A stretch of 64,000 nt of DNA from Promicromonospora thailandica (GTDB taxonomy: Bacteria > Actinomycetota > Actinomycetes > Actinomycetales > Cellulomonadaceae), in the NCBI RefSeq assembly GCF_024171955.1, contig NZ_JAMTCS010000007.1, forward strand, positions 62,001 through 126,000, in the 5' to 3' direction. The first letter of the stretch is position 1. The number at the start of each line of letters is the position of its first letter. Made by a program: the position numbers and the translations under genes. Positions 33,454-42,357 of this stretch are shown in pieces. Under the pieces are notes generated by a model. That model made no database searches, was not told where the DNA came from, and saw only the letters and a list, made by a program, of their open reading frames with translations.

Positions 33454-34101
33454 TCAGGGGTGCACGAGCGCCGGGTGGTCCGGGTGGTCGAACCGGACCA
33501 CGAGGTCCGGCAGGCCGTCGATCTCCTGGGCGTAGCGGTCCCAGGCGGCGAGCGCCCACGCCTCCTCGGGCGGGGTGCGGCGGCGCAGCGTGGCGGGCTT
33601 GAGCGCCAGGTGCACGGTGAGGTCGACGTCGAGGCCACGCCCGGCGGCGAGCTCGCCGTCGAGCACGACGACGGTGCCCGGCGCGGCGTCGGCGTAGGCC
33701 GCGCGCGTGGCGCGGTCGGTGTCGGGGTCGCGCAGGCTGGGCAGGTACTCCCGGCGGTCGGCCACGCGGGTCAGCACCTCGCGGTTCAGGGCGCCGACGT
33801 CGATCCGGTCGTCGAGCAGGCCGTCCGGGTCCTCGCGGCCGCGCTCGAGCCGGAGCGACCGCGGGCGCAGGAAGTCGCGCACGCTGACGCGCACCACCGG
33901 TCGCCCCGCCGCCTCGAGCGGCGCGACCAGCGTGTCGGCGAGCCCGGCCGGGTCGGCGGACGCGTGACCGTCGACGAGGAGCCGCACCGGGGCGCCGGAC
34001 GTCGCTGGTCCGCCGCCCCGGCCGGCCGCGTGGTCGAGGACGAGGCCCACCACCCGCTCGACGAGGAGCGCGGCGCTGATCGGTTCCACCCGTTTGCTCA
34101 T
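33454..34101 (-). CDS. Uridine-kinase-like protein without a P-loop
   Basis: 215 residues, similar in layout to actinobacterial uridine kinase-family proteins (RLLVDGHASADPAG near 40, then VVVLDGEL and a closing DLVVRFDHP). The Walker A consensus GxxGxGK[ST] is absent: where it should be, ADPAG stands and the lysine is missing. It may be an inactive paralogue or use another binding mode. It follows the CoA-binding protein gene by 35 bases in the sulfur operon, and TAGAGT 9 bases before the ATG could be its own promoter. Confidence 0.65.
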   Translation of the reverse strand: MSKRVEPISAALLVERVVGLVLDHAAGRGGGPATSGAPVRLLVDGHASADPAGLADTLVAPLEAAGRPVVRVSVRDFLRPRSLRLERGREDPDGLLDDRIDVGALNREVLTRVADRREYLPSLRDPDTDRATRAAYADAAPGTVVVLDGELAAGRGLDVDLTVHLALKPATLRRRTPPEEAWALAAWDRYAQEIDGLPDLVVRFDHPDHPALVHP

Positions 34102-34136
34102 CGAGGAACGACTCTATGTCGCCGCGGTACCCGCCC

Positions 34137-34634
34137 CTAGCGGTCGGCCCGCCGCGAGCTGATGACGCCCGTGTCGAAGCCGGCCAGGTGCAGGCCGCCG
34201 TGGAAGCGTGCGTGCTCGATCTTGAGGCAGCGGTCCATCACGACGTCGAGGCCCGCCGCCTGCGCTGTCCGGGCCACGTCCTCGTGCCACGACCCGAGCT
34301 GCAGCCAGAGCGTCCGGGCACCGACCGCCAGCGTGTCGTCGAGCACGCTCGGCAGGTCCTCGTGCCGCCGGAAGACGTCCACGAGGTCGGGCACCACGGG
34401 CAGGTCGGCCAGGCTCGGGTACACGGGGTGCCCCAGGATCTCGGTGGCCCGCGGGTTCACGAAGTACACGTCGTACGGCGAGGACGACAGCAGGTAGGTG
34501 GCCACGAAGTAGCTCGCCCGCGCCGGGTTGGTCGACGCCCCGACGATCGCCACCGTCCGGGTGGTGCGCAGGATCCGCAGCCGGTCCTGGGCGCTCGGCC
34601 CCTGCCAGGTCCGTGCCGTCGCCTCCGTGCTCAT
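34137..34634 (-). CDS. CoA-binding protein (YccU-like)
   Basis: 165 residues with the Rossmann-like CoA-binding fold: VAIVGASTNPARASY near residue 28, YDVYFVNPRATEILG, and VVMDRCLKIEH near the end. Members bind CoA or NAD and have no settled function. The ATG overlaps the metY stop by 4 bases, so it is translated with it and may act in sulfur or CoA metabolism. Confidence 0.87.
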   Translation of the reverse strand: MSTEATARTWQGPSAQDRLRILRTTRTVAIVGASTNPARASYFVATYLLSSSPYDVYFVNPRATEILGHPVYPSLADLPVVPDLVDVFRRHEDLPSVLDDTLAVGARTLWLQLGSWHEDVARTAQAAGLDVVMDRCLKIEHARFHGGLHLAGFDTGVISSRRADR

Positions 34635-35950
34635 CGGGCCACCCCCGTCGCCGTGGTCAGGGCCTGGTCGAGGTCCCAGAGGATGTCCTCGACGTCCTCC
34701 AGGCCCACGGAGATGCGGACGAGGTCCTCGGGGACGCCCGCCGCCTCGAGCTGTTCCGCGGACAGCTGCTGGTGCGTCGTGGACGCCGGGTGGATCACCA
34801 GCGTGCGCGCGTCGCCGACGTTCGCGAGGTGCGAGGCGAGCTGCAGCGACTCGATGAACAGCCGGCCGGCCTCGCGGCCGTCGGGCACGTCGGCGGCCGA
34901 CGTGACCTGGAGACCGAACGCGAAGACCGATCCCGGCCCGAGCGGCAGGTACTTCTGCGCCCGGTCGTGGTGCGGGTGGGACGGCAGCCCGGCCCAGAGC
35001 ACGTAGGACACGCGCGGGTCGGCGTCGAGCCACTCGGCCACCGCACGCGCGTTGGCCAGGTGCGCGTCCAGGCGGTGCGGGAGGGTCTCGACGCCCTGCA
35101 GCAGCTGGAAGGCCGACTGCGGCGAGAGGGCGGGACCGATGTCGCGCAGCTGCTCCGAACGCAGCTTGGTGAGGAACCCGTACTCGCCGAAGTTCGCCCA
35201 CCAGCTCACCCCGCCGTAGGAGGCGACCGGCTCGGTCATCTGGGGGAACTTGCCGTTGCCCCAGTCGAACCGCCCGGACTCCACGACGATGCCGCCCAGC
35301 GTGGTGCCGTGCCCGCCGAGGAACTTGGTCGCGGAGTGGATCACGATGTCGGCACCGTGCTCGATGGGTCGCACGAGGTACGGCGTCGCGAGGGTCGCGT
35401 CGACGACCAGCGGGATGCCGGCCGCGTGGGCGACCTCGGCGAGCGCCTCGAGATCGGCGACCTCGCCCGACGGGTTCGCCACCACCTCGGTGTAGAGCAC
35501 CTTGGTCGCGGGGGTGATCGCCGCCGCGTAGTCGGCCGGGTCGGTGCCCGGCACGAACGTGGTCTCGACGCCGAACCGCCGGAGCGTCACGTCGAGCTGC
35601 GTCACGGTGCCGCCGTAGAGCTGCGCGGAGGCGACCACGTGGTCGCCCGCGCCGACCAGCGCGGCGAAGGTGATGAACTCCGCCGACATGCCGGACGCCG
35701 TCGCCACCGCCCCGATGCCGCCCTCCAGCGATGCGATGCGCTCCTCGAGCGCGGCCACGGTGGGGTTGCCGATGCGCGAGTAGATGTTGCCGTACTTCTG
35801 CAGCGCGAAGAGGTTCGCGGCGTCGTCGGTGTCCTGGAAGACGAACGACGTGGTCTGGTAGATCGGCACCGCCCGGGCACCCGTCGCCGCGTCGGGGATG
35901 CCCCCGGCGTGGAGGGCCCGGGTGCGGAACCCGAAGGTGTGCTCGGTCAT
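34631..35950 (-). CDS. metY: O-acetylhomoserine sulfhydrylase
   Basis: 439 residues. It is a PLP enzyme of the Cys/Met metabolism family. The PLP lysine is in SATKFLGGHG (about 210), preceded by the Asp in VVDATLATPYL. Overall length and sequence favour O-acetylhomoserine aminocarboxypropyltransferase over cystathionine enzymes. It makes homocysteine from O-acetylhomoserine and sulfide. The position behind a sulfonate ABC transporter links uptake of organosulfur to methionine synthesis. Confidence 0.92.
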   Translation of the reverse strand: MTEHTFGFRTRALHAGGIPDAATGARAVPIYQTTSFVFQDTDDAANLFALQKYGNIYSRIGNPTVAALEERIASLEGGIGAVATASGMSAEFITFAALVGAGDHVVASAQLYGGTVTQLDVTLRRFGVETTFVPGTDPADYAAAITPATKVLYTEVVANPSGEVADLEALAEVAHAAGIPLVVDATLATPYLVRPIEHGADIVIHSATKFLGGHGTTLGGIVVESGRFDWGNGKFPQMTEPVASYGGVSWWANFGEYGFLTKLRSEQLRDIGPALSPQSAFQLLQGVETLPHRLDAHLANARAVAEWLDADPRVSYVLWAGLPSHPHHDRAQKYLPLGPGSVFAFGLQVTSAADVPDGREAGRLFIESLQLASHLANVGDARTLVIHPASTTHQQLSAEQLEAAGVPEDLVRISVGLEDVEDILWDLDQALTTATGVAR

Positions 35951-35987
35951 CGTCCTGCTCTCTTCCGGTCGACGGGTGCGAGGGTCA

Positions 35988-36791
35988 TCATGCCCACCTG
36001 CGCAGCAGGCGCCGCTCCGCCAGGCCGATGAGCGCGTCGGTCAGCTTGCCCAGCACCGCGAGCAGCACGATCGCCAGGAGGATGCGGTCCACCCGGCCGT
36101 TCTGCTGCGAGTCGTTGAGCAGGAACCCGAGGCCCATCGACGACGCGATGAGCTCGGCCGCGACGAGGAACAGCCACGACTGCGCGAGCGCGAGCCGCAG
36201 GCCTGCCACGAGGGACGGCAGCACGGCGGGCAGCTGCACCGCCGACAGCAGGCGCAGGCCGCGCAGCCCGAAGGCGCGCCCGGCCTCGACCAGGTGGGGG
36301 TCCACGTGCCGCAGGGCCGCCGCGACGGTCGTGTACACGGGGAAGAAGGCGCCGATCGCGATGAGGGTGATCTTGGACTCCTCGCCGATCTTGAGCCACA
36401 GGATCAGCAGCGGTACCCAGGCCAGCGACGGCACGGCGCGGATCGCGCCGAGCGTGGGCGCGAGCACCAGGTCGCCGAGCTTCGACAGCCCCACCAGGGA
36501 GCCGACCGCGAGGCCGGCCGCGGCGCCGGCGGCGAACCCGATGAGCACGCGCTGCGTCGAGATGGCCACGTGGTGCCCGAGCTGGCCGCGCTCGACGAGG
36601 TTCACCGCGGCGTCCCACACGGCCACGGGTCCGGGCAGCTGGTACGGCGGCACCAGCCCGGCCGCCGTCGTACCCCACCAGGCCGCGAGGAGGACGGCCG
36701 GCAGGAGGAGGCCGAGCACGACCCGGCCGCCCCGGCCGCGGGCGGGGGCCGCCGGGCGGGCGTCCTGCCGCGCCGTGGCGGCGTCACTCAT
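35988..36791 (-). CDS. Sulfonate/taurine-type ABC transporter permease
   Basis: 267 residues, about six membrane helices, with the permease coupling motif EAGRAFGLRGLRLLSAVQLP near residue 170. This is the SsuC/TauC branch. The ATG overlaps the stop of the binding-protein gene by 8 bases. It is 37 bases before metY. Confidence 0.9.
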   Translation of the reverse strand: MSDAATARQDARPAAPARGRGGRVVLGLLLPAVLLAAWWGTTAAGLVPPYQLPGPVAVWDAAVNLVERGQLGHHVAISTQRVLIGFAAGAAAGLAVGSLVGLSKLGDLVLAPTLGAIRAVPSLAWVPLLILWLKIGEESKITLIAIGAFFPVYTTVAAALRHVDPHLVEAGRAFGLRGLRLLSAVQLPAVLPSLVAGLRLALAQSWLFLVAAELIASSMGLGFLLNDSQQNGRVDRILLAIVLLAVLGKLTDALIGLAERRLLRRWA

Positions 36792-37809
36792 CCGAGGCCA
36801 CCGCCTCCTGCGCGAACTCGGGCGCGAACAGCTCGTCCAGCGCGATGTCGACGGCGTCCTGCGAGGCCACGTCGTTCGAGTCCACGAAGATCGGGCCCAC
36901 GACCTCCAGCACCGCGCGCTGCTCGGCACCGGGCACGGGGTCCAGGTCGAGCACGGTGCGCTCCTCGATCACGGTGGCGGCGACCTCCGGGTCGATCGCG
37001 GCGACGTCGGCCAGCAGGGCCGACAGCTCCTCGGGGTGCTCCAGCGCCCAGGCGCGGGCCCGCTCGTACGCGTCGACCACCACCTGGGTCACGTCGGGGT
37101 GCTCGTCCACGAACTCCTCGCGGGCGTTGAGGAAGCCGTAGGTGTTGAAGTCGATGTTGCGGTAGATCAGCGTGTCGCCGGACTCGGCCTCCGCGGCGGC
37201 CATGATCGGGTCCAGGCCCGCCCAGGCGTCCACCGACCCGTTGTCGAGCGCGGCGCGGCCGTCGGCGTGCTGGAGGTTCTGCACCTCGACGTCGTCCAGC
37301 GCGATGCCCGCCTCGTCCAGCGTCTGCAACAGGAAGAAGTACGGGTCGGTGCCCTTCGTGGCGGCGATCGATGCGCCCTCGAGGTCCGCGACGTCCGTGA
37401 TCTCCGAGTCGCCGGCCACGACGATCGCCGACCACTCGGGCTGGCTGTAGATGTCGACGGTGCGGATCGGCGAGCCGTTCGCGCGAGCGAGGAGCGCGGC
37501 CGAGCCCGCCGTCGAGCCGAAGTCGATCGCCTCGGCCCGCAGGTTCTCGTTCGCGGTGTTGGACCCGTCGGACTGCACCCAGGTCACCTCGACGCCGTCG
37601 AGCTCCTCCTCCAGCCAGCCCTGCTCGCGGATCACCAGGCTGAGCGGGTTGTACGTCGCGAAGTCGACGGCGACCGCGTCGGTGCTCCACCCGGAGTCGC
37701 CGCCGTCCGTGGCGGCCGAGCCCTCGCCCGCCACGCAGCCGCTCAGCGTCATCGCCGCGGCGAGGGCCAGGCCGGTCGCCGGGACGGTGTACCTACGGTG
37801 GTCGCTCAT
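36784..37809 (-). CDS. Sulfonate/nitrate-type ABC transporter binding lipoprotein
   Basis: 341 residues. A lipobox LSGC (about 22-25) anchors it outside the membrane. The mature protein has the NMT1/SsuA fold, with YNPLSLVIREQGWLEEEL, GSTAGSAALLARANG and GLDPIMAAAE. It most likely captures aliphatic sulfonates, given metY downstream; nitrate or thiamine precursors are alternatives. Confidence 0.88.
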   Translation of the reverse strand: MSDHRRYTVPATGLALAAAMTLSGCVAGEGSAATDGGDSGWSTDAVAVDFATYNPLSLVIREQGWLEEELDGVEVTWVQSDGSNTANENLRAEAIDFGSTAGSAALLARANGSPIRTVDIYSQPEWSAIVVAGDSEITDVADLEGASIAATKGTDPYFFLLQTLDEAGIALDDVEVQNLQHADGRAALDNGSVDAWAGLDPIMAAAEAESGDTLIYRNIDFNTYGFLNAREEFVDEHPDVTQVVVDAYERARAWALEHPEELSALLADVAAIDPEVAATVIEERTVLDLDPVPGAEQRAVLEVVGPIFVDSNDVASQDAVDIALDELFAPEFAQEAVASDE

Positions 37810-37875
37810 GGTTCTTCCTCTCGCTGCCCGGCGGCGGTCGCCGGGCTGGGTCTGTCGTGCGGTGCGGCCCGGGGG

Positions 37876-38757
37876 TCAGGCGCCGCGGGCTGCGCGCGGG
37901 TGGTGGGTCGGTACGCCGAGGCCGTCGAGCAGCTCGGCACGGAGCTCGGCGAGGTCGCGGGCCGCGCGGTCACGCGGGCGGTCGCCGGGCACGTCGACGA
38001 CGCGGGCGATGCTGCGCGCGGCGTCCGCCGGCTCGGACGGGGTCCCGTCCGGCAGCGTGCGCAGCAGCACCACGCGGTCGGCGAGGTAGAGCGCCTCCTC
38101 GACGTCGTGGGTGACCAGGAGGACCGTGGCCGGGCGTGCCGCGTGCACGTCGAGCAGCAGGTCCTGCATGCGCAGCCGGGTCAGCGCGTCGAGCGCGCCG
38201 AACGGCTCGTCGAGCAGCAGCACGCCGGGGTCGCGCGCCAGGGCCCGGGCGAGGGACGCACGCTGCGCCATGCCGCCCGACACCTGCCGCGGCCGCAGCC
38301 CGGCCGACGCCGCCAGCCCGACCAGGTCGAGGAGCCGCGCGACCTGGTCGCGCCCCGCGCCCTTCGCCGTCCCCGGCGGCAGGCCCAGCGCGACGTTCTG
38401 CGTGAGGGTGCGCCACGGCAGCAGGCGTGGTTCCTGGAAGGCGACGGCGGTGCGCGGGTCGGCCCCGGCGACGGGCGCGCCGTCGATCGTCACGGTGCCG
38501 GACGTCGGCGCGTCCAGGCCGCTGACCTGACGCAGCAGGGTCGACTTGCCGCAGCCCGACGGCCCCAGGACGGCGACGATCTCGCCGGGCGCGACCTCCA
38601 GGTCGACACCGCGGAGCACCGTGCGCGACGCGGTCCGGGCGCCTGCGGCCGTGAACGCCCGCCCGACGCCGGCGAGCCGTACGGGGAGGGCGGTGGCGCC
38701 GTCGGCCGGGGCGGCGGGGGTCGCGGGTGTCGTGGGCGGTGCCGTGGGCAGAACCAT
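37876..38757 (-). CDS. Sulfonate-type ABC transporter ATPase
   Basis: 293 residues. Walker A is GPSGCGKST (about 65), the Q-loop is FQEPRLLPWR, the signature is SGGMAQRASLARAL and Walker B is VLLLDEPFGAL. The LLPWRTL string after the Q is characteristic of SsuB/TauB. The ATG at 38757 has AGGG at proper distance; ATG 38766 is three codons earlier. It is the first gene of the operon, read leftwards. Confidence 0.92.
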   Translation of the reverse strand: MVLPTAPPTTPATPAAPADGATALPVRLAGVGRAFTAAGARTASRTVLRGVDLEVAPGEIVAVLGPSGCGKSTLLRQVSGLDAPTSGTVTIDGAPVAGADPRTAVAFQEPRLLPWRTLTQNVALGLPPGTAKGAGRDQVARLLDLVGLAASAGLRPRQVSGGMAQRASLARALARDPGVLLLDEPFGALDALTRLRMQDLLLDVHAARPATVLLVTHDVEEALYLADRVVLLRTLPDGTPSEPADAARSIARVVDVPGDRPRDRAARDLAELRAELLDGLGVPTHHPRAARGA

Positions 38758-38822
38758 CGATGTCATCCCTCGCGGTCGGTCCGTGCGGCAGACGTTCGTT
38801 GTCAGGCACTGTCGATGGACGT

Positions 38823-38895
38823 CATAGAACCGGACTATGGGTTGGCCGCACCAGGACGTTCCATGATGTGAGACCACGATGTGGACGAAGTCCAC
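38823..38895. promoter_or_regulatory. Inverted repeats between the sulfonate operon and tricorn
   Basis: CATAG-N7-CTATG (38823-38839) and GTGGAC-GAA-GTCCAC (38881-38895, perfect). TTCCATGA is repeated at about 38860 and 38913. These are likely operator or promoter elements for the divergent genes. Confidence 0.45.
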
Positions 38896-38952
38896 CCGCA
38901 GCGCACGGCACTTTCCATGACGCGTGTCAGACCCCGCAAGTACGTTGATCCG

Positions 38953-41900
38953 GTGACCCAGCCCTATCTCCGGTACCCCCACGTCCACGGCGACCAGGTC
39001 GCCTTCGTCGCCGACGACGACGTCTGGCTCGCCCCGGTCTCGGGCGGCCGTGCCTGGCGTCTGACCACCGACCACGCCCCTGCCGCGACGCCGCGGTTCG
39101 CGCCCGACGGCACCCGGGTCGCGTACGTCTCCCACAGGGACGGCCACCCCGAGGCGTACGTGGTCGACCTGTCCGACGGCGCCACACGGCGCCTCACCTG
39201 GTTCGGCGGCAACGCCATGACGGTGCTCGGCTGGGACGACGCGGGCCGCGTGCTCGTCTCGTCCAACGCCGGCACCCACGAGCGCTCGCTCACCGTGGTG
39301 CGCGCGGTCGGGCTCGACGGCGCCGTCGAGACGCCGCGGTACGGCCCGGCCTGGGGCGTCGCCGAGCACGTCGGGGCGGACGGCGCCCGGACGACGGCGC
39401 TGGTCTCCGCCGGCTACCGCACGCCCGCCCTCTGGAAGCGGTACCGGGGCGGCACGGCGTCGGTCCTGTGGCTCGACCGCGGCACCGGCGACTGGCAGCG
39501 CCCCCTGCCGGACGAGGAGGCCGGCGTCTACGACCCGACCTGGATCGGCGACTCGCTGGTGTTCACGTCCGACCGCGCCGCGACGTTCCCGGACCACGCC
39601 GACGAGCAGGCCAACCTCTGGGTCCTGGACGGTCTGGCGACCGCGGGCGGCACGCCCGAACCGCGGCAGCTCACCTTCCAGACCGAGGCCGAGGGCTACG
39701 TCCGCGACGCGGCGTCCGACGGCTCGCGGATCGTGTGGCACAGCCGCGGCGACCTCTGGCTGCTCGACGCGCTGGACGGCACGCCGCGCCGGCTCGACAT
39801 CACGCTCACGGGAGCCCTGCCGCAGCCGTACTCGACCGATCCGGCCTCGGGTCCGGTGCCGATCGACGGCGTGGCCGTGGACGGCACGGGCGACGCGAGC
39901 GTCATCGGCTGGTTCGGCACCGCGTACTGGGTGACCCACCGCGCCGGCCCGGCCCGCGCCCTGGTCGCCGACCCGTCCGTCCGCGTCCGCGAGCCGGTGC
40001 TCCTCGGCGACACCCGGCGCGCCGTCGTCGTGACGGACGCCCCGCGCACCACCCCGGACGGGGTGAGCCGCGAGGACGCGCTCGAGGTCCACGCCCTGCC
40101 CGGCGAGTCCGCCGGTGTGCCCGGCACGCCGCCGCAGACCCTCGCGGCCGGCGAGCTCGGCCGTGTGCTCCACCTGGCCGCGAGCCCTGCGGGCGACCGG
40201 GTCGCCGCCATCTCGCACGACGGCCGGATCAGCGTCGTCGCGGTGCCCGACGGTGACCCCGGTGACGGCCCCGCACCCGGCACGGTCACCACGATCGACC
40301 GGTCGGCGAACGGCGAGGCGGAGTCGCTCACGTTCTCGCCCGACGGGCGGTACCTCGCCTGGTCGAGCCCTACGGGCACCCTGGCCGACCACCACCAGAT
40401 CCTGGTGGCCGACCTGCACGCCGACCAGCCCACGGCCACGCCGCTGACCTCGGGCCGGTTTCACGACTTCTCGCCGTCGTTCAGCGACGACGGCAAGTAC
40501 CTGGTGCTCCTCTCGGACCGCACGTTCGACCCGTCCTACGACTCGCACGAGTTCGCGCTGTCGTTCAGCGCGGCCACACGGCCGTGGCTCATCCCGCTCT
40601 CGGCCACCGAGCCCGCGCCCTTCGGCCCGAGCGCCGACGGCTGGCGCCTGGCCAAGCCGGACGGGAAGCCTCAGGCCGCCAAGGACGACGACGCTCCCGA
40701 GGCGAAGCCGGACGACGACACCGCACCCGCGGACAGCTCCCCCGACCCGTCCCCCGACATCGACTTCGACGGCGCCGAGGAGCGCCTCGTGCCGTTCCCC
40801 GTGACGTCCGGCCGGTACCGCGACCTGCTCGCCGCCAAGGGCGGCGTGCTCTGGGTGCGCGAGACCGACGACGCCGGGGTGCTCGGCGCACGGCACGCCG
40901 GGACGGACGAGGACCCGGCGCCGAACGTGCTCCAGTTCTGGTCGTTCGATGCCCGCAAGGCCACGGACGTGGCCGAGAAGGTGAACGGGTACGCCGTCTC
41001 GGGCGACGGCGAGCGCATCGTCGTCCGGTCGGGCTCAGGTCTCGCCACGCAGCCGGCCACGAGCAAGCCCGGCGACGACGACCCGGGTGCCTTCGACATC
41101 GACCTGTCCCGCGTGCGCTACGAGGTGGACCCGCGCGCGCAGTGGCACCAGATGTTCGACGAGAACGCCCGGATCATGCGCGACCACTACTGGCGCGCCG
41201 ACATGGACGGGGTGGACTGGGAGGCCGTGACGGAGCGCTGGCGGCCGCTCGTGGACCGGGTGGCGACGCACGACGACCTCGAGGACGTGCTCTGGGAGAC
41301 GGTGGCCGAGCTCAACACGTCGCACGCGTACGTGCACGGCCCGGGCGAGCGGGGCGACGCGTCGCGCAGGCTCGGCCTGCTCGGCGCCGACCTGTCCCGC
41401 ACGGCCGACGGCTGGCGCATCGACCGGGTGCTGCCGAGCGAGTCGTCCGACCCCGGCGCCCGGTCCCCGCTGCGCGCGGCGGGCGTCGACGCGCGGCCGG
41501 GAGACCTGGTCGTGGCCGTCGACGGGCGGCCCGTCGACCCGGTGGCCGGGCCGGCGGCGAGCCTGGTCGGCGCGGCCGAGACGCCGGTCGAGCTCACCCT
41601 GCGCCGTCCGGACGCCGCGGAGGACGGGACGAGCGCCGACCGCCGGGTCGTCGTCGTACCGCTCGCCGACGAGTCCGCGCTGCGCTACCAGGACTGGGTG
41701 CGGTCGCGCCGGGAGTACGTCGCCGAGAAGTCCGGCGGCCGGCTCGGGTACGTGCACGTGCCCGACATGGTCAGCACGGGCTGGGCGCAGCTCCACCGCG
41801 ACCTGCGGCTCGCCACGGACCGCGAGGGCGTCGTGGTGGACGTGCGCTTCAACGGCGGCGGGCACACCTCACAGCTCGTGATCGCCCGCCTGGCGGCGCG

Positions 41901-42351
41901 GGTGGCCGGCTGGGAGCTGAACCGGTACTACGACCGTCCGGCGACCTACCCGAACCAGGCGCCTCGGGGGCCGGTCGTGCTGGTCACCAACGAGTACGCG
42001 GGGTCGGACGGCGACATCGTGAACGCCGCGGCGCAGGCGCTCGGCGTCGGGCCGGTGGTCGGGGTGCGCACCTGGGGCGGTGTGATCGGCATCGACGGCC
42101 GGTTCAGCCTCGTGGACGGCACGGGCATCACCCAGCCCCGCTACTCGTTCTGGCTCGACGGCAAGGGCTTCGGCGTGGAGAACCACGGCGTGGACCCCGA
42201 CATCGAGGTGCGGCACACCCCGGCCGACTACTTCTCGGACGTCGACCCGCAGCTCGACGCGGGGATCGCCGAGGCGTTCCGCCGGCTCGGCGAGCGCCCC
42301 GCCGCCACGCCCCCGGCGCTGCCCGCGCCGCGCGTCCGACGGCGCGCGTGA
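38953..42351 (+). CDS. Tricorn protease
   Basis: 1132 residues. A six-bladed propeller (about 1-300) and a seven-bladed one (about 320-640), the C1 helical region, a PDZ domain (about 810-890), and the C2 protease domain. Catalytic residues are recognisable: Ser-His in NTSHAYV (about 790), the nucleophile in AGSDGDIVNA (about 1016), and Glu in GVENHGV (about 1073). It is a cytoplasmic peptidase that degrades peptides released by the proteasome or Lon/Clp. The GTG at 38953 is chosen because the protein then begins TQPYLRYPHVHGDQVAFVA, typical of the family; an upstream GTG at 38881 adds 24 non-conserved residues. Confidence 0.9.
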   Translation: MTQPYLRYPHVHGDQVAFVADDDVWLAPVSGGRAWRLTTDHAPAATPRFAPDGTRVAYVSHRDGHPEAYVVDLSDGATRRLTWFGGNAMTVLGWDDAGRVLVSSNAGTHERSLTVVRAVGLDGAVETPRYGPAWGVAEHVGADGARTTALVSAGYRTPALWKRYRGGTASVLWLDRGTGDWQRPLPDEEAGVYDPTWIGDSLVFTSDRAATFPDHADEQANLWVLDGLATAGGTPEPRQLTFQTEAEGYVRDAASDGSRIVWHSRGDLWLLDALDGTPRRLDITLTGALPQPYSTDPASGPVPIDGVAVDGTGDASVIGWFGTAYWVTHRAGPARALVADPSVRVREPVLLGDTRRAVVVTDAPRTTPDGVSREDALEVHALPGESAGVPGTPPQTLAAGELGRVLHLAASPAGDRVAAISHDGRISVVAVPDGDPGDGPAPGTVTTIDRSANGEAESLTFSPDGRYLAWSSPTGTLADHHQILVADLHADQPTATPLTSGRFHDFSPSFSDDGKYLVLLSDRTFDPSYDSHEFALSFSAATRPWLIPLSATEPAPFGPSADGWRLAKPDGKPQAAKDDDAPEAKPDDDTAPADSSPDPSPDIDFDGAEERLVPFPVTSGRYRDLLAAKGGVLWVRETDDAGVLGARHAGTDEDPAPNVLQFWSFDARKATDVAEKVNGYAVSGDGERIVVRSGSGLATQPATSKPGDDDPGAFDIDLSRVRYEVDPRAQWHQMFDENARIMRDHYWRADMDGVDWEAVTERWRPLVDRVATHDDLEDVLWETVAELNTSHAYVHGPGERGDASRRLGLLGADLSRTADGWRIDRVLPSESSDPGARSPLRAAGVDARPGDLVVAVDGRPVDPVAGPAASLVGAAETPVELTLRRPDAAEDGTSADRRVVVVPLADESALRYQDWVRSRREYVAEKSGGRLGYVHVPDMVSTGWAQLHRDLRLATDREGVVVDVRFNGGGHTSQLVIARLAARVAGWELNRYYDRPATYPNQAPRGPVVLVTNEYAGSDGDIVNAAAQALGVGPVVGVRTWGGVIGIDGRFSLVDGTGITQPRYSFWLDGKGFGVENHGVDPDIEVRHTPADYFSDVDPQLDAGIAEAFRRLGERPAATPPALPAPRVRRRA

Positions 42352-42357
42352 CCGCCG

